Positions 31,423 to 42,896 are shown, counted from the stretch's first letter. The stretch is DNA of 64,000 bases from Chaetoceros tenuissimus (GCA_021927905.1 BLLK01000075.1:186001-250000), one strand, 5' to 3'. The notes: a model not told the origin generated them from the sequence alone. Numbers and translations are program-made.

Positions 31423-32631
31423 CTTAGCGGAACATTTGCTTCCGGTGCTCGTCTTCGTGATAGGACATCACGTTTTCTGAAACTTCGAATACTTGGAAAA
31501 GAAAAATCGTGAATAGAGAAGCTAACGTCGACTCAGTTGTTTTCAATTAAGGGCATCATCCATTTGAAACGATTCATTCTATCACAGTTGTGCTCCTTCG
31601 GAGAAATATCATCGTTTGGATATGACTTCCAATAGAGGTCTGAGAAAAAAGCAAATAGCTCGAAGTACATTGGTATGGCCGATTGTCCGGAAGGAAGGTA
31701 GTGCGACAATGTATTATCGCATCAGCTTCTTCTACATTTCGAATACGAAAGTCATTTTCTTCCAGTTTCTTATGCTTCCCGTACGGAAAAATATATAACG
31801 TACAAGCTTCCGAGGATTCGTGAGGATTTTTTATTTTGTGTAAGTAAGTAATGAAGAGGCTTGTTTGAGATCACTTTTTTTTATGACAGCATCGTTAGAA
31901 TGCTTTTAGGCCATTTCTTTGATGTGTTCGCATCACTTCGCGGAATTTACCTCAAAGTAGAAAAACGAACAAATGGAAAGCCTTGTTGTGCATCAAACAT
32001 TCATAACCTACACTTACATTAATTAATGCAAAGAAAGGGAGTCGTCATAACTTCTCGGAACTTTGTTTGTAATCGATCTGTCCGAACGTTTTCTTATGGT
32101 GCGTAGAATGGAGAGAAGGCTAGAGAAGGATATGGCTTAAGCAGTTTCCTGCGATAATACATTGTCGCAATGCCTTCGTTGCGGATGATGAGTTCATGCG
32201 CTATATTTAATCCTTACTTCGATGAATATTTCTTTCTACTACATTTTGCTTACAATGCAAAAGAGTTCTTTCTCGCATTCAATAAATAGTACTTGAGTAA
32301 TTTTAGGTAAACAATGATAGTGATGCATATCGTTTCAAAGCGTTAATACCTTCATTCGAAACTATTTTTCCGTAAGTTAAATTCTTCATTTCTGTTCGAA
32401 ACTTCTGATATGATTCTCACCGTCATACTATACACATTTTCCTTCCAGAATCGCATATATTCAGAAAACGTGAAGTCCTTTCCCAAAGACGAGAACGGAA
32501 GCGGGATTTCCTCTAAAAGTTTGGTTCTTGTGCAGTCCAGGACTTTCGTCATTATGTACATTAATGAAAATCTAGTGAGTTGGTGTTCAAATCAATTTGT
32601 ATATGTGAAGAATAGATACAATTTGAAAATC
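31423..32631. other. Region between divergent copies A and B
   Basis: The segment 31465-31800 is a diverged relative of the upstream modules at 36168-36610 and 37450-37890. Upstream of copy B, 32515-32631 also resembles DNA upstream of Met51 of copy A (TGCAGTCCAG..., AATAGATACAATTTGAAAA). No independent gene is seen. Confidence 0.5.
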
Positions 32632-34244
32632 ATGTATAGTAGAAGATGTAATGATGGATGCGATACTGCGCCTTTACAAAGCTACCAAGATCAATTGGAA
32701 AAACTGCTATCGACAGTAGAAGGAACAAAAGCGAGTATAGACCAAAACTTCGCCGAAGTTGTGACGGCTATAGATTTGCAAAATTGTAATAGCAGTGATA
32801 GCAGTAATACAGAGCTTCATGGAACAAATAAGGAATACTGTCTGAACCACCGGCACTTCGATGCAAGTGAATCATTATCTAGCACAATGTCTGATAATTT
32901 TATCAGTTTCAATGGAGCTATTGATACACAAAGGCATGTAGGCCCTACTGCTACTTCTCTACTGTACTGCTGAATGGAGATGCTTTGCTTGAAGAAGGCA
33001 ATCTCGAGTTCCCAGGAACCCACCCACAACACAAAAATGATTCTTCTCATGCAAAGGTATTGTCCCATCATGATAATAAGGTATTGTCCCATCATGATAA
33101 TAAGGGAATTACTTTGCATGATAGACAGAATCAAATGAAAGGGAGTGGACTGCCACGTACAATATTTGCTGATACGTCAGAGGGCGCCATGGAGATAAAT
33201 GGTATTTTTGAAAGCGATACTAATACAAAGAAAGAGGAAGAAAAAAATTGGGAAGACAGTTGTGGCAATCATGGTGTTGCACGATCATCACTGAGTTTGA
33301 CAATTTCTCAAGAAAAAGAGGCTACAACTCATACTAGTACACCACCAATTGTTTCGAATGCTACTACTTCGAGCGATACTTTTACTAACATTTTACCTCC
33401 AACCTCTGCTTTCACCAATAATGAAATTTCCATACTGAGCTTGATGAATCAGCTTTCAGAAAGTTATGCAACATCACATAATGATTTCTATTGTCCTTCC
33501 TTGCTTAACGATATTTCGGGACTTGCCCGAAATAATGTTTCGTCCTCGGACTTCCTTCTAACTTCTGCATTACTTCTAACACAAATTGAGCGGCAGCGGC
33601 AAATGGACAATCAATGCAAAGTATCAAATACGTACAGCATATTTTCAGGGTTTCAACTATTGCCAGATGCTCAAAAAGACTTGATAACTTCTACACTGTC
33701 ACAGCATATCAATCTTGCACTCGAAGAACAACATCGTCGCTCAATGGATATTTATCAACAATTGCAACATCGAGTGAATGAGTTGAAAGAAAACTATGAA
33801 AGAATCATAGATAACTTTTGACTACATCAGGAACAGCGTCGTAAACGTAGGAGTGATAAAAGAAGATTACGTCGTACAAAAAGAAACAAAAAGAGATGTA
33901 GGGGTAGCGTCAACGGCACAAATCAACCTGAGGACCATTCTAACCGAAAAAGTTCCAGGCAAGAGCATAATTGTAGTTGGAAGAACCGAATTGAGGAAAG
34001 GAAAGAGAGAAAGAAAAGGAGGAAACGAAGATACAAAAAGGCAACTGACATGTTGGATGATGATAGTACCATCAAAACATCACCTCCACGTCTAGAATCT
34101 GCCTTGGAACATTTCAATGCTAAATTTGATAAATTGACACTATCCTGTATGGAAGAAGTAGGATACAATGAAGAAGAATGTGGTGAGCTATTGCATACAT
34201 TTCAAAATGTAGTCATGAGAGAGTCCATATATCGCAAAGGTTGA
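32632..34244 (+). pseudogene. Unknown family, copy B; frameshift and stop
   Basis: Homology begins at ATG 32632 (MYSRRCND) and covers the same blocks as copy A. A 5-base tandem insertion near 32958-32968 (CTACTGTACTGCTG) shifts the frame; the product continues from about 32970 in the frame reaching 33821. There an in-frame TGA (33819-33821, TTT TGA CTA) replaces the Arg codon CGA of copy A. The following 141 codons to the stop at 34242 remain open and homologous, with the basic tract and DDDSTIKTSPPRLES block. A 24 bp in-frame duplication occurs at 33057-33104 (VLSHHDNK twice). Either a young pseudogene, or a gene read through the TGA; the frameshift favours the former. Confidence 0.65.
33057..33104 (+). 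repeat. 24 bp perfect tandem duplication in copy B
   Basis: Two identical 24 bp units (33057-33080, 33081-33104) encode VLSHHDNK twice. In-frame slippage product. Confidence 0.95.
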
Positions 34245-34521
34245 AAAAGCTAGACTATACTTTCTATGATCTGTATTGAATTATTGTAGGATAATGCATC
34301 TTGTTGAGGATCTTATCAGGTGAAGAAAAGGCACATTTGTAAATATAATTAGTTGTCTCATTTTTGTGGTATGCTGTCACTAAATTACTACTAGCACATT
34401 CATATTAAAGCAATCTTGAAGTTGCTGCTGGAGCAACTTATTTGATTAGAACCTAGCAATTGGACAACTTGGCAGCGACCATTGTCGGCATTGTGAATTG
34501 TGAAATGCAAATAGTAGCTCT

Positions 34522-36038
34522 TCATCTCCTTCGATGCATGCACTCTCTTATGACTTCGTTCTGAAATGTAGGCAAGAGCTTATCACATTCTTCTCTATGA
34601 TAACCTACTTCTTCCATACAGGAGAGTGTAAATTCGTCAAATTTAGCATTGAACCGGTTTAAAGCAGATTCTAGACATGGAGATGATGTTTTGATGGTAC
34701 TATCATCATCCAACATGTCAGTTGCCTTTTTGTATCTTCTTTTTCTATTTCTCTTTTTTCTTTGATTGATCTTGCTGCTTCCATCGTGATTAGATGAAGC
34801 TTGATTAGATCTTTTTCCATTGGATGAATCCTGAGGGACCTCGAGTTGATCTGTGCTAGTACTGCTACCTCTTTCTCTTTTCTCAGTGAGAGAAGTACTT
34901 GTGCAATTGATCTGACTTTCACCACTCTCATTACTAGCGCTTGTACCGGTTACAGCTGTCTCCTGGCGCCTCAGTCAAATTTGTTCAATCATTCTTATAT
35001 AGTTTTCGCGAATGTCAATGACTTGGTTTTGCAATTGCTGATATATTTGCATTGAGTTCATATGTTGCTCTTCGAGTGCAAGATTGATTTCTGAAAACAA
35101 GGAGCTGCTTCTATTATTTGAAATTTCACTATTTATATCTTCCTTTTGAGCGGTTTGTTGTAAAAGTAAAGACGAAAGTAGTGGGATGTCGGGGGATGGA
35201 ACATCATGTCTGGGAAATCCGATGTATTGTATGGCAACAAAGCATGGAAAAAATCATGAGATGACGTTACGTGACTTTCCAAAAGCTGCTTCAATAAGTT
35301 TGATATCAGGATGTCATTATTGATGAGGGCTGAGGTTGATGTCATGTCAGTGAAAGGGTTATTCCAAGCAATGGCTGGTATACTACTATTGGCTTCTTCT
35401 ACTTGAGAAGTAGTAGTCAAACCGAGCAATGCTGCTCTTATGAAATCTAGACTTGAATTTGAAATGTCATCACGTCCGTCATTTGTATTTTCAGCACCAG
35501 TACATTCAAAAGAAATACCTTTTACGGTGCTGTCCTCTGGCATATCAGCAAATATTGTACGCGGTGGTCCTATTGTTCTCAACCTCCTTGATTTATTCTC
35601 CCGCTGATGTAAAATACTCTCCATATCATCATTTTGGAACAATCCCTTTGCACCATGTTGGAAAGAATCATTTTTTGCACTTTGTGGTGATGGTGAGTGT
35701 TTTCCTAGAAACTCGAAACCGCTCCTATTGACCGGGGCATTTAGTAGAGAAGTGGTAGTAGGGTCTGCTGAATGGTGTTGTGCAGCAACGGGTGCATTCA
35801 TGAGACACTGGCCTTTGTTTAATGGTTCCTTATGTATTCCGTGAGGCGATTTGCTGCTACTATTACTACTCATATATCCATTCAGATGATGCCGACCTAT
35901 TGCCGTTCCCACTTCGGCAAAATTTTGATCCATTTTTGATGTTGTGGTTCCTTCTATTGCCGACAACAGTGTTTCTAGTTTGTCTTGGTTACTTTCTGCA
36001 TGCGAAGTATCGCTATTATTATTGAATTTTCTATACAT
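34522..36038 (-). pseudogene. Unknown family, copy C; frameshift and stop
   Basis: Starts at ATG 36038 (MYRKFNN), matching Met51 of copy A. The frame diverges near 35215: homology to the NVSSQDFLLPSASLLLQ block continues in another frame (DVPSPDIPLLSSLLLQ), so about one base was lost or gained. An in-frame TGA at 34977-34975 (ATT TGA CTG) lies at the same place as the TGA of copy B. After it, about 151 codons stay open to 34522, including the DDDSTIKTSSPCLES and FNAKFDEFTLSCMEEVGY blocks. Copies B and C are tail to tail with 277 bp between. Probably a pseudogene. Confidence 0.65.
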
Positions 36039-36167
36039 GATAAGATTTTTTTTATGATTTCATTTTCTTAGTTGTTGTTGAAATGTGTTAGGTGGTTGGG
36101 TTCACTCGTAGTAGTTTTTTTCGGGACAATAAGGAAGTGTGCAGGACGCATCCTGGTTTGAAAGCTC

Positions 36168-36610
36168 GGAAGAGAATTGACTTTGATGTGGTACACATGA
36201 GGGACTAGATAAGCTGTCGTTTTCTGAAGAATCGAAGGAAGGAAAGAAAAATGAGTACGTATGATGGTAGAAATATACAGATTTCAATCGTTTCAATTAA
36301 GGGTATACAGATAATTTCAATCGTTTCAGTAAGGGGCTCTGAAATTTGAAACGATTAACATTTCAAAATGTTCGGAGAAATATCTTTATAGCCTTCATAA
36401 AACAACATTGAGATTTCATGTATTTGGAAAAGATCAAATCTGTATTGCCAATAAAAGAAGGAATTTCAATTGTTCGAAGTAGATAGCTAAAGCCATTTTG
36501 GGAAGACATCGTGCGAAATTTTATATGTTTTGGATACTTTAAGCTATGTACTTTGAAGTCATTTTCTTTCTGACTTCTCTATCTTCTCTACTTCAGAAAT
36601 AAGACACCTA
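36168..36610 (+). repeat. Upstream module P1 (~440 bp)
   Basis: It aligns by eye with 37450-37890. Both run from a GAGAATTGACTTT segment through CGTTTTCTGAA, AATTTCAA, GTTCGGAGAAATATC and CATTGAG.TTT to TTTTCTTTCTG.CTTCTCTA. The remainder of 36039-36816 has no gene; it is the likely promoter region of the gene at 36817 and, on the other strand, of copy C. Confidence 0.65.
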
Positions 36611-36816
36611 CGTATGCGTACCTTACCTTCCGAGAAGAAATTCTCCTACCAACGAAGTATGTACGAGCGAGATCCTTCTAAATTTCCGTACCACCAGCTG
36701 CTTGACAGTTAAGGAAGGAACAACTTCACTTTCCTAAAAAATCAATGTAGGTATGCATACGACACTAATTTTGATTTATTCCGCTTCTACTCATAATACA
36801 TTAAAACTTAACAACG

Positions 36817-37167
36817 ATGAACATCTCGCCTTCCTTTTTTGAATCTAGAACAACACCTATTTCCAAACATATTCGGCCTAGCAATACTTTGAATGATGAT
36901 TCACGAAGAATGAATCATATAGGACGTATTAACGAGGAAAATGAGCGAGTTACTGCCATGTATTGGAGTAGTTCTATTTCTCAAGAACATTCCATTGCTA
37001 GGAGACCAAGACAAGCTTCAAGAACAATGGACTCTGCTAGATGTTCTGCTAGCACAACCACTTCAAGCATCTCGAGAAGTAATGGAGAGAATCATTATTC
37101 GAGCATTACTATCGAGCCTGATATTCTGTCAATTCTCACAGCAGCATATGAAAAATTAGAAAAGTGA
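36817..37167 (+). CDS. Small Ser/Arg-rich protein of the MNISPSF pair, member 1
   Basis: A 116-residue frame from an ATG in an AACAACGATGAA context. It pairs with the gene at 42388: both begin MNISPSF[F/Y]ESRT, share RRI-type basic stretches, a Ser/Thr-rich middle and an end with ILxxAYExL. The upstream DNA is also similar (CCTAAAAAATCAATGT...GCATAC), which supports real duplicated genes. No domain, signal or membrane span is recognised. The Ser/Arg content would suit a phosphorylated regulatory protein, but that is speculation. Confidence 0.55.
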   Translation: MNISPSFFESRTTPISKHIRPSNTLNDDSRRMNHIGRINEENERVTAMYWSSSISQEHSIARRPRQASRTMDSARCSASTTTSSISRSNGENHYSSITIEPDILSILTAAYEKLEK

Positions 37168-37449
37168 ACACGATGAAACAGAGACCAAAAATAAAAAGGT
37201 AGGGTTGGATGAGAAACCCAACTAGCCAGAATTTAGCAGTGTAGAATTAGAAAGTGAAGGGACTGGAATAATATAGCAGATTTAAAGTATAAATAGTATG
37301 ATTGATTCTTTCACCGTTTGCCTTCATAAAATTAATCATCTGTTATGCGAGAAAGTCATGATTACAATATAAATGGGACAACTTCTCCTAGATATCGTTT
37401 TGAAACTGGAAAGGAAAGTTTATTCGTTACAAAGTCCTTTTTTGAACAC

Positions 37450-37890
37450 GAGAATTGACTTTAGTTGCGGTGCATGTGGGACAAGAAGTTCACGTTTTCT
37501 GAATAGAATGACTGAAAGAAAATTCATTTTCTTGTAGTAAGATATACATTACACAATCTTCGAATAGAAAGAAATACAGTCCTATGTTGTTCAATCGTTT
37601 CAAATTTCAATTAAGAGCTACACATTGAAAAGAAATGGTACATGCAAAAATGTTCGGAGAAATATCCAGTATGCTTTATAAAAATACATTGAGGTTTATT
37701 TGTTTGGAATAGATAAAATTTGTATTTTGGAATGAAAGCAATAGCCCATTTGTCAAAGGAATACAGAACGACAATGCAAACGTTGTTCAAACTTCTATAT
37801 TTTGAATACTTGTAGTAGGTACGTAAGTATGCGCCTACGGAATTTTCTTTCTGGCTTCTCTAACCTTCTCTACCTTCTCACCTTCAGAAA
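37450..37890 (+). repeat. Upstream module P2 (~440 bp)
   Basis: Direct repeat of P1 (36168-36610), ending about 130 bp upstream of the gene at 38017. The rest of 37168-38016 holds no gene. Confidence 0.65.
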
Positions 37891-38016
37891 TGAGGAATCG
37901 TGGATTAGAGAAGCTAAAAGGAGATCATCTATCTTGTAGTAGTAAGTACTGCCTTGCTGCTGTCAGCTGTACCGCTATTTTCTTGAAGTTATACATTAGA
38001 TTATTACTTTTCAATT

Positions 38017-38669
38017 ATGAAGCAACTAACAACAAAGGAAACATATCGGTGGTACCAAAGAACTCATCACCTTGAGACCATACAGAGCATGGAAGAACAA
38101 TCTAAACAACGGAAGACCATAGAACAAGAGTCCAAACAACATGGTATCAACACCGATGATCTGTTTGAAGAAATGGTACTCTTAAACAAGAGCAATGTAT
38201 CATTGACAGTCTAAAAGGTTTCAAGAGAACTGGGTTGCTTACCTCTGCTCTTTTAGAACACATTGAAAAAGATTTGATATGGCTACAGGACTTTGTCACA
38301 TACAATATCAGTTTGTTTCAATTGGCAGTCTCTAAGTTCGATGCCGAACATCATGTTGATACTTACGAGGAAGAGATGAAGTACTTTGAAGAAACATATC
38401 CCTACACAAACAGGAAGAGGCTATCTAAAATACTTGATGCTATTCACATGTTTTTGTTTGATCTTGGTGACGACTCTCCACAAAAGAAGTTCAACAGATG
38501 CAATAGCAAAAGCAGACCAAGTAAACAAAGTAAGATGAAAGAAACAAGAAGTAGGAGTGAAATAAAAAGAACCAAAGATGCAATGAGACGTCTCAGTGTA
38601 ACTGATGAGAAAAGTATGCAAAAGAAGAAGAAAGGAAGCTTCCTTCGCTCTATTTTCAGTCGGTGGTGA
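38017..38669 (+). pseudogene. Hypothetical protein with one frameshift
   Basis: The frame opens at ATG 38017 (MKQLTTKETYRWYQRTHH) and reaches DDLFEE near 38170. There the coding frame appears to move to the one running NGTLKQEQ...GLLTSALLEHIEKDLIWLQDF and on to the stop at 38667-38669. The change is consistent with one base missing in a short A run (GAAGAAATGG). The rejoined product would be about 217 residues: a helical charged N-terminus, a mixed middle and a strongly basic C-terminus (MQKKKKGSFLRSIFSRW) that could bind membranes or nucleic acid. Family not recognised. Without the frame change, only an N-terminal 65-residue peptide would be made from this ATG. Confidence 0.5.
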
Positions 38670-39136
38670 TAATTGGATTTATTTTTATTGCTATTAAATT
38701 AATAAAAGTCAACCAGAGCTAATTAAAGAACGCCAGTGTTGTTCTGGCGGACCTTCAATGTATCAGCAACGGTGAAGTGAAGAGTTACATATAACTTCTT
38801 TGTCCGTGCATGATATATAGTCGCTACGTCTAGTTACTACGTTTTTATTTAAATAATATAGGTTCAGTAACTAGTGTACAAATGAATACTATGTCTATCT
38901 TGAAGAAAGGATACGCCATGTAGTAATGGATCAGTAGATACAAATAATTACTCTGAGATAATCTCTGTTATCTGATCTCTGAGGGACTTTCTCATGTCAA
39001 ATAAAAATTGCGCGCCTAAATCCGAACCCCCTCAAGAACGTTCTTCCAACTAAACGGCCCAGCCACAGAAAAGATCCAAAAGATTTAAGTTTCGACATCA
39101 AATACAATCATAAAATCTTCATGAAACGAAATAACA
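38670..39136. other. Intergenic region upstream of the CobS-CobT gene
   Basis: AT-rich; no gene, and no cobalamin riboswitch-like structure that I can recognise by eye. The last 100 bases are the likely 5' leader. Confidence 0.5.
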
Positions 39137-41747
39137 ATGGCACCAAATAATGGACTTGCAAATGCCAAGCCCAAAAAAAGTGGCTCAACTACAATCCTCG
39201 AATCTGGGACAGTAGAAGGAAGAGGAATGGGAACAAACATCAACTCAAGACAAGTTATTTCCAAGCAAATTCAAGAGTTTCTAGAGGGAGAAGGTAAACT
39301 CTCTCCTAAAGCTGAATTCAGAGCTTTCTTCACAGTATGGTCTTTTGTCACTCGTTTACCAAGTCCTACGTGGGTTGATCATCATCCTGGATACTTGATG
39401 AGGGGGTGAGTCTCTTTAGTTATTTTTTATTGGAGAAATCTTGTCGTTGCTTCATCCGATGCTTTTCCTAATTTATAAGTTTTTCCTTTTTGTTGCGACA
39501 GTATGGCATACTTTCCTTTGAGTGGACTGTTGATTGGAATGTTTGTATCTTCCTTTTTTGACTTTGCACATGTAGCACTAGCTTTGCCATTGACCATCTC
39601 GAGTGTTTTAGCAGAAGTAGCTTCTATTTGGGTCACAGGCTGTTTCCATGAAGATGGATTAGCAGATTCTGCAGATGGAATAGGAGGAGGATGGAGCCGA
39701 GATCAAATTTTGAAAATCATGACTGACACTCGACTTGGCACATATGGGTGTACTATACTTTTATTGTACATGATTGCAAAAGTGGAGTTGATTGCCGTAG
39801 CTGGTGCTTCAGTTTGGACTTTGGGTGCATGTTCTGGTGCAGGTCCAAGTATATTGGTGACACAAATGATGGCAAGGTTGACAGCGCCCATTTTGATTCG
39901 CACTAGAGATTATGTTGATGAACAAGGGCCAAAATATAAATTCTATTCCTTTATGGTGAAGGCAAAGCATCTTGTATCGTGGCATAGACTCATATTTGCA
40001 GCCATGACTTCGTTTGTAGTTGCAGCTTTGGCTTATGGTGCCGAAAAGGGTTTCATTTTGACTACAGCTGTAATCATTGCTTCTGGATTTGCTGGAAGAT
40101 ATGGGGAATATCTTTTAGGTGTAAGTGATTCCATTGTAAACAAGCTTGAATTGGTCGTTCCTTCTCGACGATACATACAATGCTTCTCGACGAACATTCA
40201 ATTCTTACTCCAAGAATCCATGCCTAACTTTATCTTTCGTTTCTCACAATTAGGGAGTAATGGGCGACTTTCTAGGTGCAACTATTTGTGTTACTGAAGT
40301 ATTTCTATTGATAGTTCTTACTTTAATTCAGAAATTGAACGAGGAGGGAGACTTCTTTTCCTACTTGATTGCACAAGCATATGATGTTGGTGTAGGTAAA
40401 ATGACACTTCAAGACTTGATGAGAAACGAAAGGAATATTGCACTTCTACAATTCGTTTTGGTTGTACTTTTGACTGTCATTTGGTGCAGTAATGTTGGTC
40501 ATCCTCCCGTATTTGTAAGGGAGTCTGTAGTTGCAACGAAAGAAGATGACCAAATTCGTATAGCTCTAGATAGTGATTCAAGCAACAAGAATGAACTTTC
40601 TCCACTCGATCAATCTCTAACATGTCCAAGCAAAAGCTTCAAGAGAAAGTATGAATCAGCAAGGGATTACTTGGATACTTTGGCTAAACCAAAGGGAAGT
40701 TTAGGCACTTTAGAAGATTGGGCAGCTAGGATTTCAGTTTTACAACAAAGTTCAAAACCAAAAATAGAAAAAGCATCTTGCTTGATTTTTGTTGGAGACC
40801 ATGGTGTAGCAAAAAGTAAAGAAGAAGGAGGCGAGCAATGTTCAGCATATCCTCAAGCTGTCACTCAAAAAGTTGTCGAGGGCTTAGAAAATGGACTTGC
40901 AGGCGCATCTGTATTGGCCAAATGCAACAATGTCAGTTTGAAGGTAATCGATGTTGGAATGAATGCTGATTTTGATGAGGGCGAAGTTGTCATTGTTTCG
41001 CCTCATAAATTGCACGGAGGTACAAAGAACTTTTGTCTCGGCCCAGCCATGTCAAAAGAAGAGATGGATAAGTGCATCGAGGCTGGTGAAGAATCCACGA
41101 AGCAATGCATAGAAAAGGAGAAACCTGATGTGCTAATTTTTGGAGAAGTTGGTATTGGAAATACAACCACAAGTTCTACCTTGCTCGCTGCCCTAACAGG
41201 TGTAGCTGTGAAAGAACTTTGTGGTTATGGAGCGACAATGACTCGAAACGGCGAGAGTGAAATAGTCTCAAATAAAGTCGCCATTGTTGAAAATGCTATG
41301 AAGTATCATCAACAGCTAGGATCTTTCGACCCACGATTTGTTGATCTTGCACTTCGAAGTGTGGGTGGTGCAGAAATTGCTTCTATCGTCGGTGCATTGT
41401 TTGAAGCATCTCATCATAGTATACCAGTTTTGATAGATGGATTCATCGTCACGACAGCGGCAATGGTAGCAACTATAATGAACCCTGAAGTTAGTAGAAT
41501 TTTACTTTTTGCAACAAAGTCAACAGAGAAGGGCCAAGCTGCAGCATTTGAAAAAATAAATGAATATACGAGAGACCATGGATTACCAGAGCACGTACCA
41601 GCAGCATTGGATATGAATCTTCGCATGGGAGAGGCTACTGGTGCATTGATGTGCGTGCCTATATTAAAAAGTGCTGCTGCAATGATGAAGGACCTAGCTA
41701 CCTTAGATACTGTTTTGAAACTTGAAAGAAAATCTTCTTCTTGCTAG
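39137..41747 (+). CDS. CobS-CobT fusion: cobalamin lower-ligand assembly enzyme
   Basis: Exons 39137-39405, 39502-40120 and 40254-41747 (donors GTGAGT, GTAAGT; acceptors GCGACAG, AATTAG) join in phase to 793 residues. About residues 60-390 are CobS (adenosylcobinamide-GDP ribazoletransferase): several membrane helices, MAYFPLSGLLIG, the metal-binding HEDGLADSADG at 139-149, TRLGTYG, and GGVMGDFLGA created by the second splice. About 430-793 are CobT (nicotinate-nucleotide:dimethylbenzimidazole phosphoribosyltransferase): YLDTLAKPKGSLG, GDHGVAKS, GEVGIGNTT near 593, DGFI and RMGEATGA with the expected catalytic Glu at about 756. CobT makes alpha-ribazole phosphate from dimethylbenzimidazole; CobS attaches alpha-ribazole (phosphate) to GDP-cobinamide. 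A fusion could channel the intermediate at a membrane. The first exon has no obvious signal or plastid transit sequence. Confidence 0.9.
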
Positions 41748-42387
41748 TTTCTATTCATAAAATAGTTTATCATTGCAAAACACTCTTTTTCCATCTATTC
41801 TTTAACTCATTCAATTAGAGCTGCATTTATGGTTCGCGTCTGAGACAACAACCAGCCACGTAACATCAAGATTGATTCGTTTGTTTTTTAGGACGCGAAG
41901 TGTGGTACTGTATGCATAAACGCGTTTTGTGTCTTTGAGAACTACAAGAACCACGAAAGAGCTTCCCTCGACAAGTAGCGTTGGATACGGATAGACAAGA
42001 TACCTATGACGACGACTAGCTACGTTAGTCTACATGGCTACGCAGTAGCAACCTTTTGAATTGGCGATTCTTGCACAAACCGCCAATACACAAAGCTGCA
42101 CACATGCTCATACATATTTTTTGGAGTTGTAGTAAAGTCTAATAGAGGACTTTAGAATCAATAAGTAATCCGGTCGTGTTTCTTTGATATTTTTTGTCTT
42201 TGAACCACATCTGCCTTCTAAAATTGATATTTTCTTGTACTCTTCCCAAAAATCTGCCGCACATATTCCTAAAAAATCAATGTCTGCATACAAATCGAAA
42301 TAATTTGATTTTCATACACTTTCCTAAAACATCATCCGACTTGATCTGCTTCCGCTTTTCTGCTCATTAACAAACATTCAAGCAACG
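41748..42387. other. Intergenic region with promoter similar to that of 36817
   Basis: No gene. From about 42268 the sequence resembles 36730-36816 (CCTAAAAAATCAATGT, TTTCCTAAAA, CTTCCGCTT, AACGATGAACATCTCGCC), which is the shared upstream region of the MNISPSF pair. Confidence 0.5.
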
Positions 42388-42714
42388 ATGAACATCTCGC
42401 CTTCTTTTTATGAATCTAGAACACCATCAACTTCAAATCATAGTCGGAATATGAGAAGAATGACTATTAGACGCATTAGTGAAGACGACGAGCAGACCAT
42501 CGCACATGATAGAATCTTTCGAAACAACTATATTTCCCAAGCACATTCTTCTGAAGCTAGAGCATCAAGAACAATCTCTACATGTTCTACTAGAATCTCT
42601 TCAACCTCAAAGACTACCTTCTCTCATTTGTACTTTAGCGACTCTGATGTCAAGTCAATTCTCAAATCAGCATATGAAGCTTTGGACAATGAAAAGCAAG
42701 AAATAGAGGAATAA
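42388..42714 (+). CDS. Small Ser/Arg-rich protein of the MNISPSF pair, member 2
   Basis: A 108-residue frame from an AGCAACGATGAA start. It shares MNISPSFYESRT, NMRRMTIRRISE, a Ser/Thr-rich centre and VKSILKSAYEAL with the gene at 36817. Coding and upstream similarity 5.6 kb apart indicates a dispersed duplication. Function unknown. Confidence 0.55.
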   Translation: MNISPSFYESRTPSTSNHSRNMRRMTIRRISEDDEQTIAHDRIFRNNYISQAHSSEARASRTISTCSTRISSTSKTTFSHLYFSDSDVKSILKSAYEALDNEKQEIEE

Positions 42715-42896
42715 ACAAAAATTTACAACGCTTTGCATTTTCTTCTCTCAAGTTCTAGGTCTAACCATAATTCTAATCATTTAATTTATACTATTTTCAT
42801 TTCAAAATGTATGCACTCTTCTTTTACATTGTATCTTCAGTCCTCACTGATTTCAAGTTTATACTAGAGATTAATGAGTTTACTCAATAATGTTGC

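Noticed and set aside
15340-34977. Stop codon reassignment as an explanation for in-frame stops
   Set aside because: TAA, TAG and TGA all occur as internal stops and all also end intact genes here, so no single reassigned codon fits.
39000-41800. Bacterial contamination as source of the CobS-CobT sequence
   Set aside because: Two short introns with consensus ends restore conserved protein motifs exactly, and base composition resembles the flanking diatom genes.
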